Positions 38,253-50,445 are shown, numbered from the stretch's first letter. The stretch is 64,000 bases of DNA from Neurospora crassa OR74A (GCF_000182925.2 NC_026507.1:1116001-1180000); one strand, 5' to 3'. The notes: a model not told the origin generated them from the sequence alone. Translations and numbers: made by a program.

Positions 38253-40972
38253 CCGCTGGACATGAATCTTTCAACCCCTTTGGTATGGAAACTAAAACAA
38301 AGGGCCCAAGAAAAAGGTTATCCAGGAGATTCGTTGGTTGCCCGTTTTCTTGCCCATCTGTCAGTGGCACGGCCCGAACGGAAGCAGGGCGGATGAGACA
38401 ACAAACCCCGGCGCCACATAAATGCGGGCCGATCGATCGATCGATGGTCATTCCTGTCAGGTCAAGAAAAGAGCAGCAGTTACCATAACACCTCTTTTTA
38501 TAACAGATGTGAAAAGCGTTGGACTACCCCTTGATCCAGCTTTGTTTTTTCTTCTTTTGACTGAGGCACAAGATATTGTCCAGTAGCATGAGCCGTGGAT
38601 ATCCGATGTATTCCCGCCAAGCCCGGCATGGTCCGACGCAGGCCGACACCAAGGAATCAACGACAAACCTCAACTTGGGGTTTGAAGCTTGTTGTTTGGG
38701 TTCATCTGAGGAGTCGAGTTGTGTATGTACTATGTAGCTGCCGGAACCACCCACAGCCCTAACCCTGACCACCCGTCACGAATTGGCTCGCCGGGCAATA
38801 TTACCCCCGCCGTTGGATTTGGAATTGTAGAAAAGGGGGGGTCAGGTTTCAGAGTTGGGGAAACAGACAGGAAATCTGATTGGCGAGTCGAGTTACCGTT
38901 ACCTACCTACCCAACGAGGGAGGGGGAGGCTCTCTCGCACTATGTAACCAACTCTGCTCTTCATTTCTGCTGTCCACACAATGCAAATTTCTTCTTCATG
39001 TTCTCACCCGTCACAAACTCACGATCGACATGGCCAAGATCCCACCTTGTGGTAGCTCGAGGGCATTCCATGGCTCCGTCATCCAAAAAAAAACCATTTC
39101 TTGTCATTCATTCACTCTCTCCCCAACGCACAACAACTCCCGTCTCCGATGGTAGACGCGCCGTTGTTACAAATTCTGCATGGAACCCTCGTCTTTTCCA
39201 TGCATTGGAACCTCGCGAACTCTAGCGTGTCTCTTCTGGGCTCTGCTGTGGTCGATCACTTGGTCAGCATGGAACTGATTGGGTCAAGTGTACCCCCGTC
39301 CAAGCAATGGAAAGGAATCACAAGAGATTGCGGTTTTTCAACGTTCCAAGATCACCAAGTTGTTCCTTCTTCCATGTTGGCTCACTTTGACACTGACAAT
39401 ACAATAGTGTCGAACCCAGACTTTTCTAGACTCTTTCAATGATCGCGCTCCTGCGAATCGAACAGCATGGATTTAGTTTGAAGGAGGCCTTGTCATGGGC
39501 GCAGCGTCTTGTACAGTTTTCGTCATTGTCCTACCACCCTCAACGCTGATGCTGAGGTAAGGACGGACGGCACCTTCTCCCGTTCCAGGGGCCGGCCATC
39601 TGTGGCTTGGCTAGCGCAGACAAGACAGACACGGGGCTTTCTGGCTCATGGCGGTTAAAATGTCCGACTGCAAAACACGATCGATCACTCAGGCATTGCG
39701 TTTCCATTCTTCAACCCAAGACCGAGGAAAGAAATGAGGACGGCAGATCAATGACAGCAACTTCTTTAACCATAGACTAGTATACTGCATCGAACCCCTC
39801 ACTCACCCTTTTCTTCTTCCCCGAGCCTTCTCCAGGGGTCTTGGTCCGCGTTACGTGTCTGGAGGCCATCTCCGCTGCCGTATCCCCTATGTACTTGAAA
39901 AGTTGGAAACATTGACAACCAGTGGCACTCCCGAGTCCCCGTCTCTCATTCAAAACGTGCGAACCGTCTACATACTAGCCAAAGCGGTTGAGTGGCGTTC
40001 CAGAAGCTGGGCAGTTGGGTGGTCAGATCGGCGACTTTGCATCGCCATGTATACTACTCTGCCTTCGCTCGGGTTTTAGCTTCAAGAGGAAACCTTCGAA
40101 GGACGTGGTGGACCAAAGGCCCTCGACAGGGAACAAGGGAGTTGTCCATCTTGAATAAGGCATGGGCGCATGGCTCTCCACGTCCCCACATGGCTGCCAA
40201 GCAATTGCGCTTTGACATACCAAACCGAACTCAGGAACGTCTCGCTCTGTAACGAGATTACTTTGATGCTACGCCCGACACTGCTACTGTACCTTCAACG
40301 TTCCACTGCAGCATCCCGGACAGTGCCTGCATTCGTTTTTCCTCTAAAACCGACAGTCTCCTCATACTTTGAGTGCTTTTGCAGTCCCTTCCGAAATCTG
40401 GCTTTCCTGCATCCCTTTTCTTCCCTCTTTCTTTTGCACGGCCGCCGATGCCGGGTTACGTCGTGATTGGACACATCCAAAACAGACTACTAGGTCAATT
40501 GTGAGGAATTCGAGGAGAGGGTCCGTCACTTGCGATGCTTTTTGAGAAGAACAACCATTCGGTTCTTGCTCTTTCCCATCTTTCAGCCCCTTGCGGACGA
40601 TAACCTAGCAATTCACGCGGAGACCTGAGAGAGCGAGCAAGCTTCATCCCGCCACTTCGGCTCCACGGGCCATCCGGGTCTCCACTTCCCCAGATTCCAA
40701 TCCGAAGGCGGCCAAGGGAACCTCCATTCACTTGTGGTTGATGTACCTGCAGTCAACCACGTCTCAGGTCCACCATTGACGATAGGATTTGGACGGATTT
40801 TTGCATGCGGGCCTCTGGTCGTTCGACAGGTCAACCTCCCCCGGGTACCTGATACCGATCGCAATCTCGACCCGATCTATCACTGGCCATTGATGTACTT
40901 TACCGAACTGAAGAACAGTTCGACCACAGACCGGGAAACATCACTTCATAGCCATCGACAGGAACCGTCACC
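38253..40972. other. 2.7-kb intergenic / GPCR upstream region, no gene assigned
   Basis: Normal GC. Overlapping ORFs of up to 168 codons (38719-39225) lack domains, begin at non-ATG codons or have shadow composition. A (gatc) run lies at about 38430-38444. Long upstream regions are common before signalling genes in Neurospora, so part of this may be the 5' leader of the GPCR gene. A small unrecognised gene cannot be excluded. Confidence 0.45.
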
Positions 40973-42135
40973 ATGGTCATCACCCCGGAAGACACGGAGT
41001 CGATCGTCGTCATCGAGCGCGTCTGCTCCGCCCTGTCGCTTTTAGGTGGTCTCTTCGTCATCACCAGCTTCTCTGTTTCGGATGCTTTCCGACAGCGTGC
41101 TATCAACCGCATGGTTTTCTTTGCTACTTTCGGAAACATCCTCACCAACGTGGCTACACTAATGACTACGGCATTTACGGACGATATCAACTCGTTTGGA
41201 TGTCAATTTCAAGGATTTTTGGTTCAGGTGTGAGTATTTGGTCCATGGGCTTAGAGATAATCTAGGGGGAGGTGAAGAAAGACGGAGGTCATCTGCTCTT
41301 CGATCACCCTTTCCTGTGTCTTTAAACCGAAAAGAGAAAAAAATTGCTAACTCCATCTGCTACAACCACAGCTTCATGCAAGGCGATGCTTTCTGGGCTC
41401 TGGCAATGGCCATCAACGTGTATCTCACCTTTTACCACCACTTCGACGGAAGAGCTCTGAGAAAGATGGAGATTCCGTACTTCCTCTTCTGCTACGGCGT
41501 CCCGTTCATTTCCGGTTTCACCTTCATCTTTATCAGGCAACACGGCGAGAGGCCATATGGCAACGCAATCCTCTGGTGCTGGCTGAGCAAAAAATGGGAA
41601 GTCTACCGTATTGCCACGTTTTATGTGCCCGTCTGGTACGTTGAGAGTCCCCTTTCAACCATCCAAAATCAAACCCCAGCATCAGGGAAAGCTAACATAC
41701 CCTTCCGTAGGCTCTGTATCACGGTAGCAACCACCATCTACGTCCGTGCCGGCCGTGACATATACAAGAAGCATCGTAGTATGAGCAAGCTCGGCTCCAG
41801 CTCCAACGGCGGTACCCTCGTCGACATGTTTGCTCCAGCCTACAACTACAAGACCACCAAAGTCACCCAAACCACTGAGATCATCTCCCCTCCGTCGACC
41901 AGCAACGGCTACGCTGCCAACAGAGACGTAATATTCCCACACACCCCGATTCCCCTCGCCGACGACGCCAAGGTCCCCGCTTCGTGCTCCGTAACCGTCA
42001 CCATTTCCTCCGACAACCATCACCACTCATCAAACAAGCGCAGCTCCCACCCCCAAACCGACATCACCACCAATCGTCCCCACAGCGGCGGTATAACCGG
42101 CACAATAACAACCACAACATCAACAATCGACGACG

Positions 42136-42166
<31 letters not shown>

Positions 42167-42782
42167 CGAGCGAACCATTGTGCACATCTCAGCCGGCAAC
42201 AGCTCGGGAACGGCAGCCAACATGCAAGCCCGAGCCCAGCGCCGCCTTGTTCACGAAGCCCACAATGCCGTTTGGTCCTACACCAAATGCGCCATTCTCT
42301 TCTTTGCCGTCTTGCTCATCACCTGGATCCCGTCCTCGGGCAACCGTGTGTACACCATGATCAACAACGGAGAAGTTTCCAAGCCTCTCTTCTTCGCCAG
42401 TGCCTTCGTCTTGCCGTTGCAAGGGTTTTGGAACGCCATCATCTACGTGGTCACGTCGTGGGCGGCGTGCAAGGAGTTGGGCGCCGAGGTGGCCGAGGTG
42501 TTTGACGTGGTGAAGTACAGGTGCATGGGCTGCTGTGTGGGAAATAGTAGGGGTAACAAGAAGAGAGATGATGATGATGGAATCATTCTGGAAAGCACCA
42601 GGATGTCAGCTAGGCGAGGGGATTCCAATCGCCGGAGGTCGGGAGGTGGAGGGGCAGCGGGAAGTAGTAGTTGGGCGGCAACGATGGCGAGAGCGAAGGC
42701 GCAGGAAATGGAGATTGATACGACTAGTATGGAGGATCTGACGGGCAATGGGGCGAGGATGGAGAGGGTATCGCCTGTATGA
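40973..42782 (+). CDS. gpr-3: cAMP receptor-like G-protein-coupled receptor
   Basis: Three exons, 40973-41229, 41372-41635 and 41711-42782, give 530 residues. Intron 1 (142 bp) uses GTGAGT..CACAG and restores LVQVFMQGDAFW. Intron 2 (75 bp, GTACGT..CGTAG) has no in-frame stop, so only the continuity of helix 5 (FYVPVWLCITVATTIYV) shows it. Seven helices are visible: three in and around exon 1, then FLFCYGVPFISGFTF, helix 5, CAILFFAVLLITWIP and FFASAFVLPLQGFWNAI. A third intracellular loop of about 180 residues contains ten Asn (AAC repeat at 42138-42167). This matches the Dictyostelium cAR-like class known in Neurospora as GPR-1/2/3, which signal through heterotrimeric G proteins. The symbol rests on my memory that gpr-3 (NCU09427) lies close to the NdvB-like gene NCU09425, so it is less sure than the family. 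Confidence 0.85.
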
Positions 42783-45700
42783 GAAGGGGAAAAAACGAAA
42801 GATAGTCGCCTATGTGTTTAATTGCTGTTGGGGTATGGATCGTTGCCATGACTTGATGGACGATTCAGGATGACGGACAACGTGTACATCCTATGCTATT
42901 CTTTGAGGTTCTTTGCTGTTAGCGTCGGCGAACAAGGTCTAATTTGATGATACCCTGCATGAGCTCGTTTGATATATTTTGTGAAAGAAGTCATTGGAAT
43001 ACACAAACAAGCGCCGATAATACCTCTAGGAATGTTCTGGATCGGTTTCTAAAACTTGATCGTGTAACCGACCCTGCGCATCTTGAGTGATAGAGTTTCT
43101 CATGTGATATTGGGGCGCATTGGGTACCTGCGGATCACGCTTCATACCCTGCTCGTGGGTATGGTGAGCGGCTGCTGTCGAGATGATCGTTTGTACTGGA
43201 TGATGAGACGTCCATCTGGAGTCCATGCATGTTTCTGGTCAAAGACTGATCCAGACCAGAGAGTAGCATCACCTTGGGTCTCCCTGGGTGCTAACTTGCA
43301 CAAAAATGAATACCTGCCTGAGAGTTCCCATGCCATTCAGGTGGAGAACTCACTTTGTTTGTTCGGTACGTAGACGAGTAGGAGACCGAATAAAGTCGCA
43401 GTTGGGCAGATGTTTGTCTCGCATCGGTCCCGTCCGGGGGTCATTGCGTCCGGTTACGGGTCCCGGATGACACATCAACCCAAGGATCACCACGATGAGA
43501 CTGTGTGGCGCATCCACCATTTATGAAACAGTTCCATCAACCAGTTCCATTGACCGGGCGGGCGGGAGACTGACACTCGGCGGCAGGATGGCGGACCTTG
43601 TCGGCTGTCGTGTTAATTGGTGGGAGAGGTCGCACACGACGTTCGTGGCGTTCACGGACCCAAGGCAAGTGAGGTTGGGCAATCACGGCAGTTGACGATG
43701 GCTTCAGCTGGCGCCTGGCGGGTTCGGTGTGTTTCTGATTCGGATATTCTCTTTGCTCATTCAAGCCATTGGCGTTCGCTGGAAAATGAGGGGATGTTGA
43801 CGTTAGTCTTCAGAAGCAGAACCATCAGCCCGAAAGGAGGCTGAAGAATTGTACGTACAGATAAAAGATCCGTGCCGGGAGCGCGGGCATGGCGGACAGT
43901 GGCAGACGTCGGGAACGACGTTCATTGCATTCCCGTTACCCCGGCCGTTGCAGATGGAGCAAGGAAGATGGCAAGCAACACATTCTGCCGGGGACCCACC
44001 CGGAGTTGACTCCCGAAGTGACGGGGAACAAGACCCACCCGGCCCGAGATCCGACGCCAGGTGGGACCGTATGCGGAGATGAGAGGGATCGACGCCTTGT
44101 GGACCGGTCTAACCCCGATCAACTCCAGAGCTCCATTGACAGGGACAACGTCAACACAACTTGTTCTATAATCTTCCAAAAATCAACTGTATTTAGAGGC
44201 CGGAATTCCGTAAGACGGGTGACAAGTCGAAATCGTGAACAGGCTGTTTTGATGTCAGGATGTTGATCGAACCAATGGTTAGGCATATAACCCAGACGTC
44301 TTGGAATAGCCCATGGGCATAAACAAGACATCCTGAATGTGACAGAACCGAGCCAGTCAGATTGTTGAAGGCCTGGTGATGGACGTTTGGAAGCCCGAAA
44401 GTGGTCTGAATAGGTTGATGGGTGTCCGATGCCGCTGATTTCGGGCTTCCCGCAATGGAAAATGACTGCGACTGATGGAAGCTTACATGGATGTCCACGG
44501 GCTCTCGAACTGCCACAGCCCCGCAAATGCAGGCCTGGATCGCAGTGTACATTCATTTGCAACCTTTTTGATGAGTAGTCAGGATTATCGTTCCGTGATG
44601 TCACTGTCGACACAAGAAGTAGACGATGAATCTCGAGATCGTGAGACGACCTTTGAAGGGTGATTTGAGACGGTGATGGTCGAGATAACGGATCAGCTTT
44701 TCGAAGATAGATCTTTGAGAGGTACCTAGAGATAATGATTTTCAAACGACGATCGAGAGTAGTAGATTCAGATGCTGCTGAGAACAGAGCAAAACCCGTT
44801 GACCTGTTGTGTTTCCCTCCAGAATGTCTCACAGATTTGGCTGACACAGAATGTTCGGCCAAGCTTCCATCGCGCCTGCCACGATTGGGCTGAAGCACAG
44901 CTGTACCTCCCAAGGAAACGTTGGCTGGCCAAGCCTGCAGGGGCAGTTCCTTCAAATCATATGATGTATAAAAACGGCAACGACGGGAATGGCGTTAGGA
45001 AGTTATGGACGGGTGCATCTCTTTCTCAGTCGCTCTGCAACGCCCAAAGGTTCGTAAGTATGTAGAAAGGGAATTCGTTTTGTGTCGAATCGCCAATAAG
45101 TCTTCTCTTTATTCATACCTCCATAAAGCCTCGGATAACCTCAACACATAGGAGCATTGCGGTTCTCCATTTACAAACTTGCCCGTGTTGCGGGTGCTCT
45201 TCCCCTCACAAAATCGAAGTTGCCAAACGCGGGGGGAGGTTGGGCCTTGTGGAAGTGGAGTAAGACAGGGGCCAAGATCTGAACTGGGGAAGGACCCACC
45301 CACCCACACTCGGGCCATGAACCGCTGCACTGCGGGGGAGGGGGGCACACCTGCCCTTGTGAACCAAAACAAACTGCAACGCAAAATTCGACAGCAACGT
45401 TTTCCTTCGAACATCACGAACTGCGTCTAGTCTCAGGCGTCACCAATCCCGAACCACATCCACCATGCCAGGAGCGAAACATCAACAAATTCGAAGCTAG
45501 TTGAGCTGTGGATTTACAGACAGCAGACATTCCCGCCCTCGATGCTAAAAACCACCATGCCTGTGTTAGGGCCATCCGCATTTCTTATTCCGTCTTTATT
45601 GTTGTGGACGGCTCATTGAGGCACAGCAACGCCAAACAACGTTGGAGGCACTGTGGAGGCAGCAGATTCAACTTCTCGGCATCGAGGCCAAGTGGCCCAA

Positions 45701-46068
45701 ACCATGATCGAGGTACCACGCAATGCTACCTACACACATCCCGCTCAAGTGGGAGTCTGGAAAGTGTCAACACAGGGCGGTGAGCTCGTTTATGCAATCC
45801 GTCTATTCTCCCGGATGACTCCCCTCTAAGATCACGTCAGGAGGCCTGATTGCTTTTTGCCAAATACGCCTGTCTTGAAATGTTGTTTGGAGTCAAGGGG
45901 ATTGAATTGGTCAGCTGACGGCCAAAAAGAAAGTGCTCGGATTTGATATCCAGGTCTGGCGAGTCCGGGATCCTCTGTGTCGGGATTGGGCTCGGATACT
46001 CTTTGCATGGTCATCGAACCTCGAGGAAAATCCTCAATGGTCAGTGGCTATGGATCCCTCCCTGGTTG
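42783..46068. other. 3.3-kb gene-poor stretch of normal composition
   Basis: Both strands carry overlapping ORFs, the longest a 278-codon minus-strand frame at 44119-44955 that begins at a non-ATG codon and has no domain, no low-complexity bias and no conserved motif. I see no splice arrangement that gives a better protein. A locus encoding a lineage-specific protein or a long non-coding RNA could be hidden here. Confidence 0.45.
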
Positions 46069-46137
46069 TTCCTACACTCAATCGCCTGTGCAGTCTTGGC
46101 AAGAGGTGTATGTGCGTACACACACACACACACCGCA
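46069..46137 (+). repeat. left terminal inverted repeat (69 bp)
   Basis: It pairs with 50373-50445. Over the first 48 bases there are three differences (T for C, A for G, A for G), each of which makes the left copy look lightly RIP-mutated. After that comes a (CA)n run two units shorter than in the right copy, and both end in accgca. The core is cactcaatcgcctgtgcagt. Confidence 0.9.
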
Positions 46138-46619
46138 TTTGACAAATCTGGCCATTTGATATTGCTTTATACGATTCAACTCAATCGTTTAACATCGAAA
46201 TCTGGCCAAAACTGGTGTAAAAAGTCGATATTTTAATACTCTACATTGTATAGTTATTTATTTTAATATTTACATTATCTTTTGAATTATTATCGATATA
46301 GTATACTACCCTAATACCTACTAGAAGGCATTAATAATAATAATACTAATAAATAACGAATATCCTAATAACGTTACTAAGATTATTAATATAAGTATAA
46401 GGAGTACGTAGAAATATAAATACACTCTATCGGATACTAGTAAAGTATTTTTACCGTCGTGAACTTCCTAGAATATTAGAAAGCTTCTTATATAGGCGCT
46501 TAAGGTACAACGTATACTATATTACTCCCTATACTTTATTAACTATAATTAATATTATAAAGGAAGTTATAAACCTCCTTATATTAAAACCCGATTTATA
46601 CTTCAACGAAATTTGTACT

Positions 46620-47300
46620 TTTCTAGCCAACGAGCATAACGTATACATTTCGACTAAGACCGTACGGCGGTACTTTCAATAGGAGAAGTGGAAGAAGAAG
46701 CGACTCTATATAAAGGCATTATAATAATCCCCTATATTAGTAATTGAGTAGATATTAAAGATCTCTTTATTTACTATAGAGATATTTGTATTTTGTAACG
46801 AATTTAGTATAAACTAAAGGGATAGTATTCGTTGTACTAGCTAAGTACCCCGTAGTACTATTGCAATAGTATTAAGTAAGTTCGTACGCAGTACGTAGTA
46901 TTACTTCCTCCTAGCTATTATAATAAATAGACTATTCAATATACTAGTATTTAGAGGTATAATAAATTTAACTAAAGTTTGGAACTAGATAGTAAAATGC
47001 CTACTCCCTAAAATAAATCCATTTCCCAGTCGCAATAGTATTTTAATAATAAATAACACTAATTAACACCCCTATACTAAACTCTAGTATGTATATAATT
47101 AGAAGGGGGTTCTATTATAGTATTTACCGCTATACTCTCCCGAATTCAATCCTATCGAAATATACTTTAACAACTTTAAACAGCAATTTAAGAAGGTATA
47201 TTATAATAAAGGTAGTAATAAGATATTAGACGACGATTTTATTACGTTTCTTAAACGACTAGCGTAGGATGTAGGGTATAGAATATAATAAATCCGTAGC
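46620..47300 (+). pseudogene. RIP-killed Tc1/mariner (DD34E) transposase
   Basis: An HTH-like stretch reads ISTKTVRRYF at about 46650-46680. In another frame, starting at 46788, VFCNEFSIN is the first catalytic block (D.EF.IN with Asp changed to Asn at 46797). SILIINNTN at about 47037-47063 is the second block (VLIMDNA.. with Asp changed to Asn at 47052). LPLYSPEFNPIE starts at 47124 with its Glu at 47157. Exactly 34 codons separate 47052 and 47157, and 84 separate 46797 and 47052; this is the classical Tc1 DD34E arrangement. Stops are TAA/TAG. The change of frame between the HTH part and the DDE part means an indel or a lost intron. Confidence 0.85.
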
Positions 47301-47478
47301 TATTTTAAGAATATAAAATTAGTAATAAATTGACTTAATAATATTAATAAAAAGTATAGCGAATTATATACTAACGAACTAGTCGAATATAGAGAGACGG
47401 GTACTATATTTAAGCGGCGGTAGAGAGTATAGAAGGGAGAGATAGATTTATATATATTAAATTAAATTATATACTAAA

Positions 47479-47563
47479 AATGCTAGAAATACTAGAAATG
47501 CCAGAAGTGCTAGAAGTGCCAAAAGTGCTAGAAGTGCTAGAAGTGCTAAAAGTACTAGAAATT
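47479..47563 (+). repeat. 9-bp tandem repeat (gctagaagt)n
   Basis: About nine degenerate copies of the 9-base unit gctagaagt directly follow the transposase relic. In one frame it encodes a Leu-Glu-Val/Ile tripeptide repeat (MLEILEMPEVLEV...), so it may have been the C-terminal tail of a protein or a non-coding minisatellite. Confidence 0.8.
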
Positions 47564-49499
47564 GTATTTATTTATATAATAATACCAAAATGCTAAAAAC
47601 CCCCTTCTTTCGCTATAAATCGATTTATAATATTATTATTATTTATTAGGACTATTAGTAGTAATGCCCGCTATAAAAGCGAGAGCTCTAGCAACGCTAT
47701 ATTTAAGTACAATATTAAATTGCAAGTCTAAAATATATACTAATTAGTTAAATTATAGTAATAGGGGTTAAAGGGTATACTTACTATAACTTAACTACAT
47801 TGCCAATACCGCGTATTTAATTTTAAGGAAGTCTTTAATACCGTCCTTAAATACCGTATAGAAATCGTAACTAAACCCCAGCCTCGTAAACTACTCTACT
47901 AGCTACTCTCTAAGCGCAAGTATATCGGGCGGCGCCTCCTTATTCCGGAGCTCATTCCTCAAAGCAATTAGAATTCTATATGCTAGTACTACTTTAATTA
48001 ACAATCTAATATAATAACGCTTATAGAATACCTTAAAAAACTCGGTAATAATCTTTTTAGCCGGCTAATTAAGCAGGGCGGGGGGTAGTAATAATAAATA
48101 AAGACCGAGAGTCGAAAGTACGAGCGGACGTAGTATAAATAATTCTCCGGCTTTTACTAGGGAATTTCTAATCTCCTCGCCCTCGTTCTCCTCGCCCGCT
48201 ACCAATAGTAGTATAATTAATAATAGTACCAGTAGCTAAATAAATACTGTAGTTATTATAGAAATAGGAGGAAGATTAGTATTAGTATACTTAGTAATAA
48301 GAATCTTACGGTCGGTTAGGTACTTATAGAATATAATAGTAAAATACTCTAACGGCGTATACGAATCGATAGTTACTACTTTGCCCGGTAGGGGGAGAGT
48401 ATCCGCTATATTGTAATTATAACTATTAATAATTATTAAATTAGCAATAAAACCGCTAGTAGTATAAAGTAGTTAAATTTAGGGATATTAAAAGTAGGGA
48501 GGGAAGTACTAGTATAGTAGCGGGTATAGCGGGTATAGGGGAGGAGGGTATAATTAATATAAACTTTTAAAATCGTCCCTCCTTAGTATAATTTATAATA
48601 AATTATTTATAATTTCTATATTAGTACTACTATTACTACTATTAATATTATTAATAATATTAATATTAACTAATAAACTATTACCTCCTCCCTTACGTTT
48701 ATTATTACTATTACTAGTACTAGAGGTAGCTACTACCTTATTACCCAATATATTTCGTACTAATTTAAATAGCGGGTTAATTACTATAACCTTCCCTAAC
48801 GATATAATACGTACCTACTTACCTACATCTTTAACATTAAAATTATAATAAATTATACTTCTATTTATAACGTAGTACATTTAATACTTAATAGCCTTAT
48901 TATAATTCTTATACTTATAGCTAAAACTATACGCCTATACCTATACCAACTCCTAATATATAGTACTACGTAGCTTTACCCCTATACACTCCTCTTACTA
49001 CCAATCCTCCTTTAAATTCTTTTTAACTTCTATTAATATAATATTTATTATAACGCACTTAAACTTCTCAGTGCCAGTTAGAATTTATAACCCTTATAAT
49101 AATAGTATATTAACCGTTTGTAGAGTTAGGGTAATAAAAGGATTAATTAAATTATAAAAGGGGGTAGGAATAGAAAGTATATTACTATAAGAGGATAGGG
49201 TAGTAGAGATTTTACTAACGGGCGGGTTAATTAACTAAAATTTAAATAATATAGTAAAATAGTAGTACTAACTAGTATAGTAGAAGTACAATTTTATAAT
49301 AGTCTTATACTTAATATTATTATACCTATTATAAAAATCCTTCCTAAGAATAGTTTTATTATATATAATAACCTAAGCGCGGCGGTTATTATAGGTAACG
49401 GCGATATATATAACGTTATATAAAGAAATTAACTACTTTATCCCTACAGCTACATTATCGCTAATAATATCTTCTATATAACCTCACTATATATATAGG

Positions 49500-50160
49500 A
49501 TTTCGCTAAATAGTATTATTCTAAACCGCTACTTATAGAATTCGCTATTATTTTATTTAATTTTAACCTCTCTAAATAAACTACGTTCTTCGATAGTAGG
49601 TAATTTAGTACAATTAATAGTAATATATAAACCAATTATATTAAATTAGACTTATATTAAATTAGAGTATTTAGGATACAGTAGCAGCGGTACTATAGCG
49701 ACCGGCTTACAGACGGTGCGGGGCTAAACCGGTAGTACCGAAGTAATTAGTTTGGTTAGGGAGGCTACTTTACTATTATTATTACCCAATAAATAAAATA
49801 AAATATTAAGAGCCCGTTTCTTAGGGGTAAGGCGGACAGAGAATTATTATTCGACCTTATTATCGTCGCTAGAATCCTCTTCGCTATTAGAAATTTCAAT
49901 AGGTATTGCAGGCTTAGGGGAGGACAACGGTAATTTTAAGACTAGGACTAGCTCTAGCTCTAACGCAATAGCCTTCCTCTTCTTAATAGCAGTTTTAATA
50001 GCGGTCTTTTTAACAATAATCTTAATAGGAGTAGCCTTCTTCTTAGGTAGAGCAGTCTTAGGGATGATTTTAATAAATTGTTCGGCTTTACGGCTCTTCT
50101 TTTTAAGGTAGGAGGAGGCGCGTTATAGAGTTATTAGGCTAGAATTTTCCTAATTTTAAT
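49500..50160 (-). pseudogene. second, unidentified gene of the Tc1-like element (minus strand)
   Basis: A minus-strand frame can be followed from about 50120 (LKKKSRKAEQFIK) to about 49500, with interruptions only at TAA/TAG. The product begins Lys-rich (KIIVKKTAIKTAIKKRK), then has an acidic serine patch (EISNSEEDSSDDN), then a region that looks folded (SVRLTPKKRALNIL, SLFREVKIK). It points towards the transposase gene and probably continues into 48-49 kb. The basic-then-acidic start suggests a nuclear protein. I do not recognise the family. It could be an accessory protein of the transposon or a captured host gene. Confidence 0.5.
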
Positions 50161-50372
50161 CTTCGTTGAAGTAGACTACTAGCGCGCCGTTTTAAATATA
50201 GGATCGCTTTATACTAGCAGGTTTTAAATTAAGGATTGTCTTAAGAGGTATTATTGCAATAGATTTAATTGATTACTAGTGTTGTAATTATTTTGTACGA
50301 TGAAATAGCTTTAGATTAATATAGAAATTGTTATTAAATAATGAATTTTGACGAAGTTGTATAATACAGAAG

Positions 50373-50445
50373 TGCGGTGTGTGTGTGTGTGTGTGCACGC
50401 ACACACACCTCTTGCCAAGACTGCACAGGCGATTGAGTGTGGGAA
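50373..50445 (-). repeat. right terminal inverted repeat (73 bp)
   Basis: Reverse complement of the left repeat, with a longer (GT)n run and no RIP-like changes. It ends at gggaa on the plus strand, next to normal-GC DNA leading into the NdvB-like gene. Confidence 0.9.

Larger units (their letters stand above)
46069..50445 (+). mobile_element. 4.4-kb Tc1/mariner-type DNA transposon relic
   Basis: The element is bounded by terminal inverted repeats of 69 and 73 bp. Its interior is A+T-rich and CpA-depleted from about 46210 to 50340. It carries a plus-strand transposase relic with DD34E spacing and, on the opposite strand at its right end, a second quasi-ORF. No convincing target-site duplication is visible: the flanks read ggttg on the left and tgttgac on the right, with no TA on both sides. 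At 4.4 kb it is two to three times longer than ordinary Tc1/mariner elements. Its right end lies only about 250 bases upstream of the NdvB-like gene's start codon. Confidence 0.8.

Noticed and set aside
38719-39225. 168-codon plus-strand ORF upstream of the GPCR gene.
   Set aside because: It has a non-ATG start, no recognisable content and overlapping ORFs in other frames. Treated as chance in normal-GC DNA.
44119-44955. 278-codon minus-strand ORF.
   Set aside because: It starts at a non-ATG codon, has no domain or signal, overlaps plus-strand ORFs of similar quality and is not clearly extended by splicing. Kept only as an open question.
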